A stretch of DNA of 64,000 nt from Lasiodiplodia sp. COLG20. Its lineage: Eukaryota; Ascomycota; Dothideomycetes; Botryosphaeriales; Botryosphaeriaceae. Shown here in pieces: positions 46,255 through 59,106 of this stretch. Both the position numbers and the translations under genes were made by a program. Each line of letters opens with the position of its first letter. Position 1 is the first letter of the stretch. The stretch lies in the NCBI GenBank assembly GCA_009801085.1, contig VNWV01000004.1, positions 930,001-994,000 of the forward strand. The letters are read 5' to 3'. The notes under the pieces are model-generated. The model was given only the letters and a program-made list of their open reading frames with translations. It ran no database searches and was not told where the DNA came from.

Positions 46255-48165
46255 ATGGACTATTCGGTCGCCGAGTCAGACTCGCCCTGGGCTTCGTCGC
46301 CCCAGGCCCACCGCACCGCCTTCGGCGAGAATGATGTGCCCTCAGAGCCCCTCCCGCCGCAGTCGCCCTACCACGATGCCCATGCCGCCGCAACCGAGCA
46401 GCCTTTTGCCGACGAGCCCAGCCAGGGCGGCCCGACCACCCTCGCCCACGAAGGCTTCCAACCCCCGGAGGGCCATGACTACCCGCAGTCTCCTCAGCGC
46501 CAACACCAGCCCGACCACCAGTCGCAGCAGTATGCCCAATCGCCCGACCAGCCTCATGGCCAGCAGCAGCCCCGCCACGAGCCCCAACGCTACCACGGAA
46601 GCCAGCGCCAGCGCCAGAATGTCCCGCAGTACAAACTGCACGCGAAGGTGACGGGCCTGGAGCGGACCGGCCGGAAGGACCCAATCCTGCGATTCGACGT
46701 CTACGTAAGACTTCTTCCTGCTGCCGCCGGCGACAAAACTAGTGACATGATGCCGTACAGACAAACTTGCCCAAGTTCCGCACCACTCAATTCCGCGATG
46801 TCAGGCGCCTCCACTCCGAATTCGTCAAGCTGCAGGAGCACTTGATCTCGGCCAACCCAGAGACCTTCGTGCCCGCTGTTCCCCCGGCAATTACTTCTGC
46901 TGGCGTCGGCACCGATGAGGACGAGGCGCGCGTCAAGGCCTCGATACAAAGGTGGCTTAACGTCGTGTGCAGCAACGAAGTTCTCATCCGCGATGAAGAG
47001 ATGGTCTTCTTCGTCGAAAGTGATTTCGGTTACAGCCCGGTCGTTAGGCGCAAGCAGCCGGCCACCGGTGTGCGACGCAAATACATCAAGCAGTTCGCAC
47101 CACCGCCCGATGACACGCCGGAATTGGCCGAGGCCAGACCTATCGTCAAGCTGTTCTACCTCCACACCATGGAGTCGGGCCAGAAGGTTGACAAAGTGGT
47201 CAAGCATCGGAGAGGTACGTACCAGCCAGGTGGTTTGGAGTAGTCGACGCTAACTTTTAGAAGCTCTTGGTCTGGCCGAGGGCGAGCTGGGAGTCAAGCT
47301 TTCACAAATGCACGTCCAGGAAACTCACCCTGGCCTCTCGCACGCATATCGCCGGATGGGGAAAGTGATTCAAGCCGTCGGAGACTACCACGCCGCCCAA
47401 GGAACTGCCGAAGCTACCACGATTGGAGACCCGCTCAAGTTCCACTCGGACGACGCCTTCATTGTGAAGGAGACCCTTACGAACAGGCACATCCTTCTGC
47501 GCGAGCTCCTGCAAGCTCAACAAACCACCCGCTCGAAGCTCTCGGCCGCCGACCGCCTGAAGGCCAGCTCATCCGTGCGCCGCGACAGGGTCGACGAGGC
47601 CATCTCGGCGCTCGACGAGGCGCGCAGTCACGAGCAGTACCTGGGCACCAAGTGCGCACGGGTGACGGCCAACCTAGTGCAGGAGCGGCGCAAGTGGTTC
47701 GCGCGCACTTCGGCCGACATGCGGACTGCCATCCGCGACTACGTGTTGCGCCAGATCGAGGCGGAGCGGCGTACGCTCGCCACGCTCGAGCAGGTCCGCC
47801 CGGACATCCGCGCCATCGACGCCTCTGGCGGCCTCTCCCGCCTCGGCCGCGAGACCCACCACCCCCACATCCGCCGTTCGAGCCTCGCGTCCTCCCAGGG
47901 CCCCAAGGGTGACGCTTGGAGCGGCGTCCCCCGTCGCCCCGATGGCCTTGGCCGCAGCATCAGCGGGGCTGGCTCCTTCAACAACCCGCCCTTGCCTGAA
48001 GAGGACGACGAGGAGGAGGACGACGGCGAGATCTTGCACCGCAAGCGGGCGACCAGTGTTGCTAAGCCTGGTACTGCCATGAAGGGTGTGTTGACTGCGG
48101 ACGAGGATGACGACAGGGTGGACGCGAGAAATGCGGCGAGCAGGCTGGCGACGACGACATTCTAA
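46255..48165 (+). CDS. VPS17: Retromer sorting nexin Vps17
   Basis: Three exons (46255-46704, 46761-47214, 47261-48165) give 602 residues. The first 115 residues are Gln/Pro/His-rich and disordered. A PX phosphoinositide-binding domain spans about 118-240, starting YKLHAKVTGLERTGRKDP and containing LPKFRTTQFRDVRRLHSEF. The C-terminal half is a BAR-type helical region (about 315-520) with regularly spaced charged residues. The last 80 residues carry acidic EEDDEEEDDGE. In yeast Vps17 pairs with Vps5 and forms the membrane-bending part of retromer, which returns the Vps10 receptor from endosome to Golgi. The ATG at 46255 was chosen; an in-frame ATG at 46129 would add 42 Pro/His-rich residues and is probably leader. 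Confidence 0.92.
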
Positions 48166-48845
48166 TTGGAAGAGAGGGTTGAGTAAAGTGGTAGTAGTGG
48201 GTTGGGGGAGGATGATGATCTGTTGCCTGCAGACGGAAGGGATGGAGACCATTGGAAGAATATTCCTTTCATCTGTGGGCAATCAGATGGCGTAAGTGGG
48301 GAATCAGTGGGATGTGTGTTACTGTGTGCATACTGGACGGTCGGTGGATTGATGGATTGATGGATGATGAGATGGGACGGATGGAACCTTTTCTGCGTTT
48401 TGATATATTAAAACACCCCCCATTTTTAGTATTAAACGTTTTGTTTCCCAGGTTTGTCTTCTCCGAGAGCATAGCATATCTGCATGAAAGAATGAATGGG
48501 TATGGTAAAACTCTTTTTCCTAATCACAGCACCGGCATTTTGGAGCGATCACAGTTGAGAAGGATTTATTTGAACAACTAGAATGAGATATCGTTCAGAT
48601 AGTTGAATATCTTTGCTACTCCTTTCCTTTCTATGCCGTGTTGGAACAACTGAGCCCTTCTGACAAGAATATAAAACAAAAGAAAAACCCTTCCATCTAT
48701 TCTAGACGTCTTATCGCGATACCAGACCTTAGAGCCTACTTCTGACACTAACGACAATGTCGTTACCATGCCTTCCCCACCCAGTTCCGTCAATACAAAA
48801 CAGGCGCGAGAAAGCCAAATGAGTCGGATAGAAGAATTCGTCTGC
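48166..48845. other. Convergent 3' region, no gene seen
   Basis: About 680 AT-richer bases between converging genes, with short repeated GATTGATGGAT-like runs near 48350-48366. No open frame of interest. Confidence 0.5.
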
Positions 48846-50631
48846 TCACCAGGCCGTGATGTCTTCCACCTCTGCCTCTCCGAAGGTGCTGCTCTTAGTG
48901 ACGCCCAAACCGTCGCCGTCCTGGATGCCGACGTCCTTGGACGGGCTGCGCTCCATGATATCGCGCAGGTGCTCGTTCAGGAAGGCCAGCAGGTGGCCGT
49001 TGACCTGCTCAAACTCGAGCAGGAAGGCGTCGTGGCCCTCGGGCGAGTCGATGGTCTTGAGCACGGCGTTGGGGATGGCGGCGGCGAGCTCCTCCTGCTC
49101 GGCGAAGGTGAAGAGGCCGTCGGATTGGATGCCGAGGATGAGCGTGGGCTGGGCGATCTGCGAGAGCGCGGAGCGGAGCGAGGTCTCGGAGATGGAGCCG
49201 GTGCTGGACTCGAGGTTTTCGGTGACGTTCTCCTCGATGCGGTTGCGCGAGACGTCGTGCGTGTCGAGCTTGCGCGTGATGGCGATGTAGCAGTTTGCGT
49301 CGAAACGCTTGATGAACTTTTCGCCCTGGTACCGCAGATAGGATTGCGCGCTGAAGTAGGTAGGCGTGCGCTTGGCCTTGTTGCGAATTGGACCAGTGAG
49401 GTTGGTCGGAGGGGCGGGCGAGGTGATCCTGCTGATCTCGACGTCGGTTTTCGCAGCGGCCGGGAGGGTAGCATTGGCGGCGGCGGCGGTCAGATCGACG
49501 GCACTGCCGGGGCGCGAGCCGCGCGGGGAGCGTGCGTTCTTGTGGCCCTCGTTGTGAATGGCCCAGTGCTCGTTCATGAAGGCGGAGGGGTGCGGCTTGC
49601 GGTTGATGTTCTGCGGGCGCGAAGGGTCGGGCGTGTTGCGGCCAAATCGGGATTCAAACGAGTCGCGGCTGCGGTAGGTGAGGAGGGCAGACATGCGCGC
49701 GGCGGCCAGGCCGGTCGATGGCGGATCCTCGAAGGCGTAGTAGCCGTCGTCGTACTTGGGATCGCTGTAGATGCTCTGCCGCTGGGCCTCGCCCCAGCTG
49801 ATGCCCCACGCGCTGTAGCGCGCAGAGGTTGCAATTGGAATGATGCAGCGCACGTAGTCCTTACCAAAGTAGGCAAATTCCAGCACCAGCATGCCGCCCA
49901 TGGAGCCGCCAATGACGGCGGCGATCTGGCGCACTCCCAGGTCATCCAGTATCAGCTTGAAGAGGTTCACATCGTCGCGGACCGTGGTCAGCGGGAACTC
50001 AGGGCCGTAGAGGCCCTGCTCCGGATCGCCATCCTTGTTTGTAACAGGGCTGGCGCTGCCGTAGGGACTGCCCAAGCTGTTCAGGCACACGACGAAGAAG
50101 CGCGAGATATCGAAAGCCTTGCCCGGGCCGCCTAGCAGTGGCCCCCACCAGTCACCGACATCGGCGCTGCCGGTAAGGGCATGGCAGATGACCATGGCAT
50201 TGTCGGCGGCGGGCGAGAGCGAGCCGTAGGTTTTGTAGGCGACAGGAACATTGCGGAGCTCGACGCCGGACTCGAGCGTGAAGGACGGGACAATGGCGAT
50301 TTGTTGATCGGGGATAAATTTAGAGAAAGGGTTTTCCGGTTGCTCAGTCACTCGTTCTGTGAGGCCAATGGGTCAGTAACGGCGTCTGAGAGGGACGGTC
50401 GATTGAGTCATCGCGACAAGAAGAGCAACCGGAAAGTCTTTACGCGGAGGTTGAAGACCATTCGCATGCAAGCGTGCACCGGTGATGACACAGCGGGAGC
50501 CCGCAATGATTCCCAAAGCTCAGAGTAGCCGCGTTGCCCTCCTGTCGCAATGCTCTCTCGACCGACATGGGATGACTGTTCCGGAGAAGCGTACGGTACT
50601 TGGAGGATCCGTTGGTGTGTTGGATAGTCAT
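48846..50631 (-). CDS. MET2: Homoserine O-acetyltransferase
   Basis: The main exon (50356-48846) opens on a GTG and has no ATG before its conserved part, so a first exon is needed. I propose 50631-50595 joined through a 237-nt intron (GTACGC donor, CTGAC branch, CTCACAG acceptor), giving 515 residues. The enzyme acetylates homoserine with acetyl-CoA, the first committed step to methionine. It is an alpha/beta hydrolase: substrate loop VICHALTGSADVGDWW, nucleophile Ser in GGSMGGM, Asp in LGIQSDGLF and His in SPEGHDAF. A low-complexity insertion of about 90 residues (around NTPDPSRPQN to NKAKRTP) lies before the C-terminal helices and is common in fungal enzymes. The catalytic part is sure; the first exon is inferred. 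Confidence 0.9.
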
Positions 50632-52923
50632 GGCGACTGGTAGCAGAGGATAGGGGTCTCGGAGGAGTATGGCGAGTAAGTCTGTGTGCAGAAATCTTCC
50701 ATGCCGCGGGCGACAGGGAGAAGAATGCGGAGCGTGGGGATGCGAAGGTTTTGGTGGTTTTTCCGCCGAAAGAAAAGAACTGGGGCCAATGCAATGCACG
50801 TCCCCCCGCCGCCGCGCCATGACGTGCGAGGGGTCGCAGGCAATCAGACGGCGCCGCTCGCGCCTCCGCTCCCCTCCATCCACCTTGGCCTCCGACTCTA
50901 TTTCGTCCGCTCCCGTATGCTCCCTGACCAACCCCCGCCTCCTGCGCTGCGTCCGGGCCCATAGATAATCGCCAGCGCTGCTCCGTGCAGCAGATGAGAG
51001 ATGAGGACGCCCCACCGGCCCGCCTAGGGCACAGACCAGAGTGGGCCTCCCCGAGTGCCCCACGATGATGTTGATATGAGTTTGGGTCAACCACACGATC
51101 AATTTTTCAGCACGAAAGTTTCAGAGAAGTCCAATTCTTTTGTTACAAGTCGTGATTTGAATAAGAGCTCGCATACGTGACAGGGAACAGATCAGAAACT
51201 GGTCACAATAATCTCGGTGCCACCCATTTGGGACTCTTATCGGGTGGGATAACGCTGTAAACGCCAGTTAGCTGCGTGCTACAACTTCTCAGAAAATCTT
51301 TACAGCTAGTACTAGCAAACGTGTTTCCCAAAGACGCTGGTTTGGCTGATTGATCTCCGGGTCCTCAAGTGAGCGTGGAAAATGGAAGCCGATAACATCT
51401 CAAGCATGCATGCCTCCCTAGTCCCAACCTTTTAGTATAGCCACCTTCACACTCCGAAGCGTACACCTGTGAAGTGTCATACACAAAGACGGATTAAGAA
51501 ACAGGAAAAAAAAAAACGACCACAAAAAGTAGTTCAGATTATGCGACGGTCGAAGAAGGCTATCCTCGCCAGTTTGAGGCTCAACTCGTCTTATTCTAAG
51601 CCGTTTGCCCCCGTTACGCTACGGGCACCTAATGTAGTCCGGTCCCAGTCATTCTGTGTAATGTGTCAGCACGTTGCATACTCCCGCCCATGATACCATT
51701 GACCTGCCCTACAAAAAGCCCATATATATTAAACGGCAGGAACTCATATTACTCAACTTAGTACCAAGGAAACTTTACGTGAATGAAGATCATCATTCAT
51801 CCCCCTCCCTTCAAGCATCAATGCAATGCGGTAGATACGGCTGGGTGCTGCCATGCAGAGACGCCGATATGACGGCGCAATGCTGCGAATACTTCTACCA
51901 TGTGTCTGCGGAAGGCAGAGTACAAGCCCCCGGCTCGCGCAGAAACACGAATCACTCCGAGGATCAATCCAAAGACCATATGTGCCCCAAATGTTTCGTC
52001 AAGGAAATTAGGCTTCGATTCCGATCTAAGAGTCTTCCTATTCAGACAGGTTTTTTGCTTTAGATTCACCTAGTATGTAGCTACCTTCGTGACTTTCATC
52101 ATTACAGGGTTGGAAAGCCCCGCTGACTCACTGACAGTTACGCTAGATCCATGAATGTCATTTAGATATGTAACAACTAATCTCCTACTGTGGAAGCCGA
52201 AGTAACTGCACGCCTGGCTGGCTGCATGTCAAAAAATGTGGATTGGACAAAAGCCTCGGCCGACGCACCTTAATGAACAGCTTTTGCTGGTGGAGCGCAG
52301 CAGGGGATAAATAAATTCGATATCTCCGAAGCTTTTTCACTCAGAAATGTAGCACATCTTCAGACAGATAATGGTCCAGAGTCCTCAGGGTTGATGCACA
52401 TGAACATGGAAGCAGATGTGAAATTTTGAACGCCTAGGTATAGATCATCTTGATAATACTATCAAATGGAGTAGTTTTGGATGGTGCAATTGCGTCAAGG
52501 CTAAGGTTGGATTAAGTGCGTATGATGTGTGTTGGCTGCCAGTCTGACCTCGTATGCACTCTTTGATAATATGGCCGGTTTACTTTTCGACAAGAACCTC
52601 ATGTTCGAATCCTCGATTATGTAGGTAATTAAATCTCACGTCTAGATATATTTGCGCTAATTAGGTCTCATAGCTACATCAGGATATTCGCTTCAAGCTG
52701 CCTACGTAGGAAGAGTGCATCATCTTCCATAGAGCGCAAAAGGCTCAAGTCTGCTAGGACTTATTGTAAGGGGAGGCGTATCTTAATTTTTAATTCAAAT
52801 TAATAGACGTTTATTCAATCTACAACTTTTCTTATGCCATGATACATACCTGATCTATATCAAATCCAACACTTTCCGCCATTAACACAACAATAAACCC
52901 CATAAACATTCATCTCTTCTCTC
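50632..52923. other. 2.3-kb intergenic region, partly AT-rich
   Basis: The part up to about 51100 should be the MET2 promoter. From about 51100 to 52900 the sequence is AT-richer and nearly gene-free. A 129-codon frame at 51674-52063 contains a Cys-bearing segment (CGRYGW, CCEYFYH, CPKC), but its context is weak. A run of 11 A occurs near 51507. It could be a decayed mobile element or simple spacer; no terminal repeats were found by eye. Confidence 0.45.
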
Positions 52924-54629
52924 TCACCTGCCTCTCCTCACTAGAACTCTCACGCCCTTACTCCCCACTCTCGGCGCCGGATTGAACCAATCATGCGCCA
53001 CCCGCACATCCTCCACAGACGTCTTCCACAGCTCCATCTCCAACCCGGGCCTCAACAGCGCCGCCAACGCCAAATACATCTCCGCGTACGCCAAGTTCAT
53101 GCCAACGCACTGCCTCGTCCCCTTGCTGAACGGCACTAAGAAGCGCCGCATACGCGCCAGCTGCTCCGCCCTGGCCCCTTCGTTCCCCTCACCCTCCTCC
53201 TCCTCAGACTCCAAGAGCCACCTCTCAGGCTTGAAAGCCGCCGGCTCGGGGAAGATGCGCGCGTCGTCGTGCAGGAACATCTGGGTCATGCTGACGGGCG
53301 TGGCAGGCGGGATAACGGCGACCAGCTCGGGTGCGTCGGGCACGCGCAGCGCGGCATCGGGCGAGATGCGCGGCAGGCGGTGGCTGACGCCGTAGCTGAG
53401 GCGGAGGCCCTCGGTCAGCACGGCGGAGAGGTAGGGGAGGTGCTCGAGGTCGGTCCATGTTGGTGGTTCAGCAAGGGAGTTGGAGTAGAGGGGAGCGAGT
53501 TCGGCTCGCGCGCGGGTGAGTTTGGAGGGGTTGGCGAGGAGGTGGTAGAGGGTGGTGGCGAGTGTGTGGGCGGTAGTGACGGTGCCGGCGCCGAGCAGGG
53601 TGAAGGCTTCTTCGGTAAGACGCGGGGTGGTGAGCTCGGAAGGGGGGAGGTGGTTGTTTGGATTGACGACAAGATCGTAGAGAATTGTTGGACGGGCCTC
53701 CAGGGACTTGGTGTTGCTGGCCTTGATCTCTTCAATTTGGGCGGTGATGCTGTTTTGCACGTCGAAGAGATCTCTGGTGAGGGGGTGAATGATGGAGACG
53801 AGCTTTTGCGGGATGCAGGTCAGGACAGTGTAGAGCCATCCGAATTGCTTCATCAAATGTGTGCCTCGACTGAGATCCTAAAGATGGCAGAGTGTAAGCA
53901 TGCAATTCCTGCCAATCGTCGGCAAAACTCACGAGCATCAGCTTATGCCATCCTGGATTGAAGTCCTCCGCATCCAAGAAGCCGTAGCGCTTTCCAAACG
54001 CAAAATCACCAATGACATCAGCGCTCAATGCCGTGAAGGCGTCAGTCAGATTCACCGGCTCCCCGGAGTCAGCGGAATGCTCGAGCCGGGCTCTTAGGTT
54101 GTCGACGTGCAGCTGGATGACGGGCTCAAGACGGACAACGCTTCGCCGGGAAAAGAACGGGTTCAAGGCAGCGCGGCGTACGCGATGCAGCTCGTGCGAG
54201 GCTGTGCCCACAGCGGCTTGCGTGGTGCCAAACATCTTGGCCGACCACGTCCATTTTTCCGTGCGCCGCCCGCTGGCCGCCGACGCGTACAGCGTGTCGT
54301 AGAAGCCCGGCACGTTGACGTGGAGTTCGTACGGGTTGATGCGCACCACGGGTCCTGGCGTAGCTGTTTCAGCCAAAGCAGTGCCAGATCTAGGATTGCT
54401 GTTTACCATATTGCGCATGCATCTCTGCGATGCGCCATGTGTACCGCCCAGAGCGCACCACATCGTAGTAGAACTCGTACCAAAACGTCAACGCTGCAAG
54501 ACGCGGGCCGGGGAAGTGAGCAATTGGGCTCAGATAGAGACGATAGACAGCGCCGTAAGCCAGATACGCCACCAGCAGCGCGGCTGCGAGGATGAGGGAA
54601 GGGTGCGCGGAAAAATCAGCCGGGTCCAT
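52924..54629 (-). CDS. Cytochrome P450 monooxygenase
   Basis: Three exons (54629-54407, 54354-53933, 53877-52924) give 532 residues. An N-terminal membrane anchor ([18 protein letters not shown]) is followed by the Pro-rich hinge [20 protein letters not shown]. The I helix has GAGTVTT, with Val where an acidic residue is more usual. ExxR is EGLR, the PERF-like block is FKPERW, and the heme loop is [14 protein letters not shown] with the Cys ligand. The block [13 protein letters not shown] is typical of a large fungal group that includes trichodiene-oxygenase-like enzymes. It should sit in the endoplasmic reticulum and use a P450 reductase. The substrate is unknown. The neighbours do not suggest a secondary-metabolite cluster. 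Confidence 0.93.
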
Positions 54630-55367
54630 CGTTATCTCTCCATAACAGCGGCAAAGACAGACCAGCGCGGCGGATCAGACTACCCAAAGGCCTGAGAGGG
54701 AAGGGAGAGGAAAAGGAACGGAGTTGGAGGGGAATTGGCACGTGAAAGTCGTTGGTATCATGATGTGAGCACGACGCGATGATACGAGCGCCGCGTTTCC
54801 GGAAAGCTAAGCCCGTCCCAACAGCTGCCCCGGCAAACGGAAGCTGCAGGGTCCTGCCAGTGTAAGCCTCTTTCCACCGCTTGAACCCGGTGGAGCTGTC
54901 CGGACACATTGAGTTTCGCCATTGCCTCGCGCAGCTGCTTCGCGCTGACGTCTGGCGTTGCACCGCCGCCTCCGACGCGCGTTGGGACGATCCACGTGAC
55001 TGCCGAATTCCATGACCGTGGCGGTGCACATGTGTGGCACTATCGAAGCTAAAAGTGTTTCACAATTCTTGCGGTTCCTGCATGGCATGAAGAAAGAATG
55101 GAATTCTCTTGACGTATTACAAGCTGCTAATAATCCAACCAAAGCATTGTTCTTGTTGGTCGTGGGCCGCCTCATCAAGCCATGCGAGCCCTGGTATCTT
55201 TGATACGCATTCCTTCTAGGTTCCCAATAGTCTATAGCAGCCGCATGCGGTGCTTCGTCGCTGTTCCAAGTTTTCCCGTGAAGAACGCCTCCGCTATGCT
55301 CTGTCTGGCCGGTCAAACGCCAAGCGAGAGTGAAAACGATAAAAAAGAATTAAACTGTAGAAATGAA
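54630..55367. other. Promoter region of the P450 gene, no gene seen
   Basis: About 740 bases. Open frames up to 169 codons on minus lack motifs and overlap one another in different registers. A CACGTG hexamer lies near 54739-54744. Confidence 0.45.
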
Positions 55368-57078
55368 TCAAACAATCATGTCCAGGGGCGTAGGAAGGTT
55401 CATCCACTTGGGCTCGTCCTCCTTCTCTCCGAGAACGAGCAGCTTCCGGCTTCCGCAGAAGAATCCCGGAGGAGCAATAGTTTCCACCTCTTTCCACTGG
55501 CCCGTCATGTCCTTGCCCTCTTCGTACGGCGAGTTGTACTCCCACACCTTCTCCTTAATTTCCTGGCCGGGCTCCATCAAGCGGCGCGGGTTGACGCCAG
55601 GCAAGCCAACGAACCAGTTCAGGATGTTGTGGATCGGCGAGTAGAGACGCTCCGGACGGCGAGTCAGCCACAGCCACGAAAGGGTGCGCTCGTCGTAAGC
55701 TGTGCGGATGTACGGGTTCATGTAAATGCCGCTGGGAGAGTACGTGTCCCCGGGCTGCCGCGGCTTCTGGATGTCCGCATTCACAAGGCAGCATTCCGAA
55801 GCATCCCAGTATGTGCGATCCTCAAAGCGGAAGCGGATAGCGGAGCTGTTTGCGGGGATCTGTGGGTCTGCGTGTCCGGCGGCTGTGGCTACACCCCAGG
55901 CCGTGCCCTCGGAAGGATCGGTCGAAGCGAGCGCCTTGGTAGACTGGAACCACTTGGCTTCGTAGCTAATCATACCGCCCCAGCAGCTGCGAACACGCAC
56001 CGCGTCCTTCTGGCCGATGACATCGTTCCTGGTAGCATCGTGTCCGGCGCTGGGGAACCACGGGAAGAACGGGATCCCCATGCTGTTGCCCTCCAAGTCT
56101 CGGGACGCGAACGTATCGTAGAATTTGAAAGGGTTGATGAAATCGACGGCGCAAGCAGCGCGATAATCGGTGCGGCCATTTTCGCCAATGTTGGTGGAGA
56201 AGAGCAGCTGCGCGGCATCCACGGGGTCGAAAAACACGTCGTTGAGGAATAGCACCTTGTCAAAAGTGACCTCGGCGGCCTCCAGCGGGCGCAGGGCCCT
56301 GTTTCGAACTTCGGCAAGGTATGCAATCCGCTTGATCCTCCTCTCGCCATTCGGCACGGTTACTCGGCGCACCTCGTCCAAGGAAAGGTGCTCTGCAACA
56401 ATCGAGGAGTTGCCTGACAAAATTAGCTTCGCCTTCGCCAATTCATGCCCGTTACTTACAGGTCACCCTCTCCCTGAACTGCTCGAGGGCGGCGTTGGCT
56501 GCCGGCGCGGGATCGTTCTCGTAGATACTCAAATAGACGTTGTCCGGGCCGAGCAGGTCCACCAAATCCAACACAGCCTTACCCCAGGCCCCACCGACCA
56601 AAAGCCCCTCGTCGTCATAGATGCTAGACGCTATAAACACCTTCTCATTGTTGATGTTACCGCGGCCGGGGGCCAAGGATTGGGTGGCTCGTTCTTGAAG
56701 ATCATCGTAGTGCGCCGGTGCACGCGTATACGAGGGCGTGAAAACCATCGTGGTGACAACAAGGAGACACACAAGATACGGAAACAGAACAAAGGACCAG
56801 AGGATGCACCGCATAATCGTCCGTCGCGGCCTGCGGAGCGACGCCATGTTCCTGTAGCGGTAGACATCGTCGAAGTGGCTGCCCCCGATGGTGGGCATGT
56901 ATTGGAGAGGCACCCATCGTGATGTCCTTTCCGCAATGTCGGCGACATCCTCGGATTTGGGCGAGTCGCAGTAGGCGTCGGGGAAGGAGCGCTCCGAGTC
57001 TTCAGAGTGTGAGGAAGACGGGCGAAGGGGCGCGTAGCGCGGCGCGCGCGCGCGAGACAGAGAGAGGTTGAACGGCAT
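55368..57078 (-). CDS. GT69-family glycosyltransferase (CAP59/CMT1-like), type II membrane protein
   Basis: Two exons (57078-56460, 56413-55368) give 554 residues. A cytosolic N-terminus of about 85 residues precedes one hydrophobic helix (ILWSFVLFPYLVCLLVVTTM), giving a type II Golgi topology. The lumenal part has KVFIASSIYDDEGLL, LGPDNVYLSIYENDP, FLNDVFFDPVDAAQL (the acidic DxxxD region expected to bind metal and sugar nucleotide) and CWGGMISYEAKWF. These blocks match fungal proteins related to Cryptococcus Cap59 and the alpha-1,3-mannosyltransferase Cmt1, placed in family GT69. The intron splits the Cys of VTCNSSIV. In ascomycetes the family is likely to modify cell wall or secreted glycans; the exact linkage is unknown. 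Confidence 0.9.
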
Positions 57079-59106
57079 GGTATGCTTGGCGCTGAAGCAT
57101 CCGCGCGGCAGCGGTTAGGTGCAGGAGGATTTGCCGCGGCAGTAAAAAAGCGAAAGACAAAAGAAGACGGAGGACGACAGCAATAAGAAGGAGAGACCGG
57201 CGGGCTGGGGGCCTAGGTAAACTTGGCGAGAGAACGACACGGCCGCGCAAGGCGGCGGAGGGCGGAGGGTGATGCGCAGATGATGGTGGCAGTGCGCAGC
57301 GTTGCGCGTCCGGTAAGCGTCCCAACCAGGCGTGCGGAGATTGGAGCAGCGCCCAGCGCGCAGCCCCTTGTGAGCGCAGCCATGCACCGCATTGGCTGGA
57401 ATGTCGAGCTGTGCGCGAAATTGTGCAGCCCGCGAGTCACCGTGACCAGTGATGGCAGGGGGTCGTCTCAAACGGATCTAGGGCGTTAAGATTGCGACGG
57501 CCGCTTGCCGTGACCGATCGAGCCTTGGGACGGGTTTCAAGGGCCTCAGCTGCGTCCGGCTGGCCCAGCCGAGGACCGAGCGCTGCAGCTGATTACTCCG
57601 TAGGGGAGTGCGGTGGAATGGAGATGCTGCACCACGGGGAGCCGAGCACGAAAATGGCCGTGCCTCACAAACCGCCCCCGCAGCCAACTTCACCTACGCC
57701 GCCGTGTCACCGACTCCGTCTTTGCCAACCGCCGTGCCGCGACGAGCTACGCCGCAACGAGCCGGGCTGTGGTCATCTGCAACCGGCGCCGCTCTGATGG
57801 TGGCCGTGTCGGGGCGGAGCCCAGATGTCTCGCGCCACCTCTCAGACCGCGCTTGGGCGCACCGTGGGTAGGGCCGCTCACCGCAAGCATGACCGACTTC
57901 AGAAGTACAGGAAAAGTCCGTATTAGCGCGTGGGTCTGTGAAAGGGGAACAGCATGACCTCTCACCTTCTTCTGAGTCGTATTCGTTTTTCAGGAGGCTG
58001 CTCTTTTGCATCCACCGCGGTTTATTTTGACTTCCGACCAGGGCGTCTTTCGCTTTACGAATACGCATACTTCGACGTGCTGCTGGACGGAGTAGCGGCT
58101 ATCGATAAAGACAACAAGCCGGCCAGGAGAATGCTTAGTGACCCTGGAGCCACTCATGATCACTTGCGGTGCGGATCCTGTCGATGCGTCCAGGCAGGGG
58201 CCTTTCCGTGTTCCCTGATTTTCTGGCACAAGCGATAGGGTGAGAAGCACAACACACGGTCCTCATTGGGGACCAAACATGCCGTCAACTGCGCAGCATG
58301 TGAATACGCTTGCTACACGGCGGGATTGAAAAATCTCACCAATCATGTTTAGCAAGGAGCATTGCGCTCTTACCACGCGCTTAACTGAAGGAAATGCCTA
58401 GGCGTAATTACAGATATTAGAACCGGACAGACACATTCTAGCGCGTACTTCGACCACGAACGAAAGTCGGTCCTGAGACTTCTTCTTCGAGAAAGGTAGC
58501 TTATTTTGTCGTCAGCTGTGGGTGTCCGCGCAGCATTAGTCTGCATCGACTAATAAGCTGAGTAACACGACGCCTGCAGAATTGGTCAAGATGGAGAGAA
58601 CCCGATTGGCTTCCCGCTGTGTAAAGAACGCCCATTTCTCGCAGGGAAAGTCATTGGAGACCCAACCGCGAAGTGTTAGAAATGGCGAGAATTGCATGAT
58701 TGCCTTCTGCGCTTGGTTGTGGGTTGCTTCTTGTGGTGCTCTCTTGATTACAGTGATCGCTTTGCCGGAATGTTGACAGTCGCCAGCACATGGAAGCACG
58801 GCGATGGCAACAGTGCCTGCTGTTTCTGTTCGCTGCTTTCTCGCAGTCTTGTTGCGGGAGAAACGCGTCCTGGTTGCGCCTGCTGTTTCTGCCTCGCCGT
58901 CCCCATGCCTTCCCAATGCAGCAGGCACACCAGGTAGATAACCCGCCTTCTTCGCCGCCGCCGCCATCGTCCTTTCCTCCTCTACCAACACGCTTCAGTG
59001 AAGACCGCAACCGCGCTGTTATCGTAAGTCTCGTCCTGTCCGTCCACACGCGTCACCTACAACTCTTGTCCTGCTTGTGAGCGGCGCTTCGACACCACCG
59101 TCCATC
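57079..59106. other. 2-kb divergent intergenic region, no gene seen
   Basis: Holds the promoters of the GT69 gene and of the coiled-coil gene. The first 800 bases are GC-rich with mutually overlapping meaningless frames, and the rest is mixed. No RNA gene or repeat was recognised. Confidence 0.5.

Noticed and set aside
48768..50135. 455-codon plus-strand frame opposite MET2
   Set aside because: A mirror of a GC-rich gene whose catalytic motifs are all on minus.
52541..52625. tRNA-like B box (GTTCGAATCC at 52603-52612)
   Set aside because: The flanks cannot pair into a T stem or acceptor stem and the A box is poor, so it is probably chance.
52924..57078. P450 and glycosyltransferase as a secondary-metabolite cluster
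   Set aside because: No backbone synthase, transporter or pathway regulator is adjacent, and both are common stand-alone genes.
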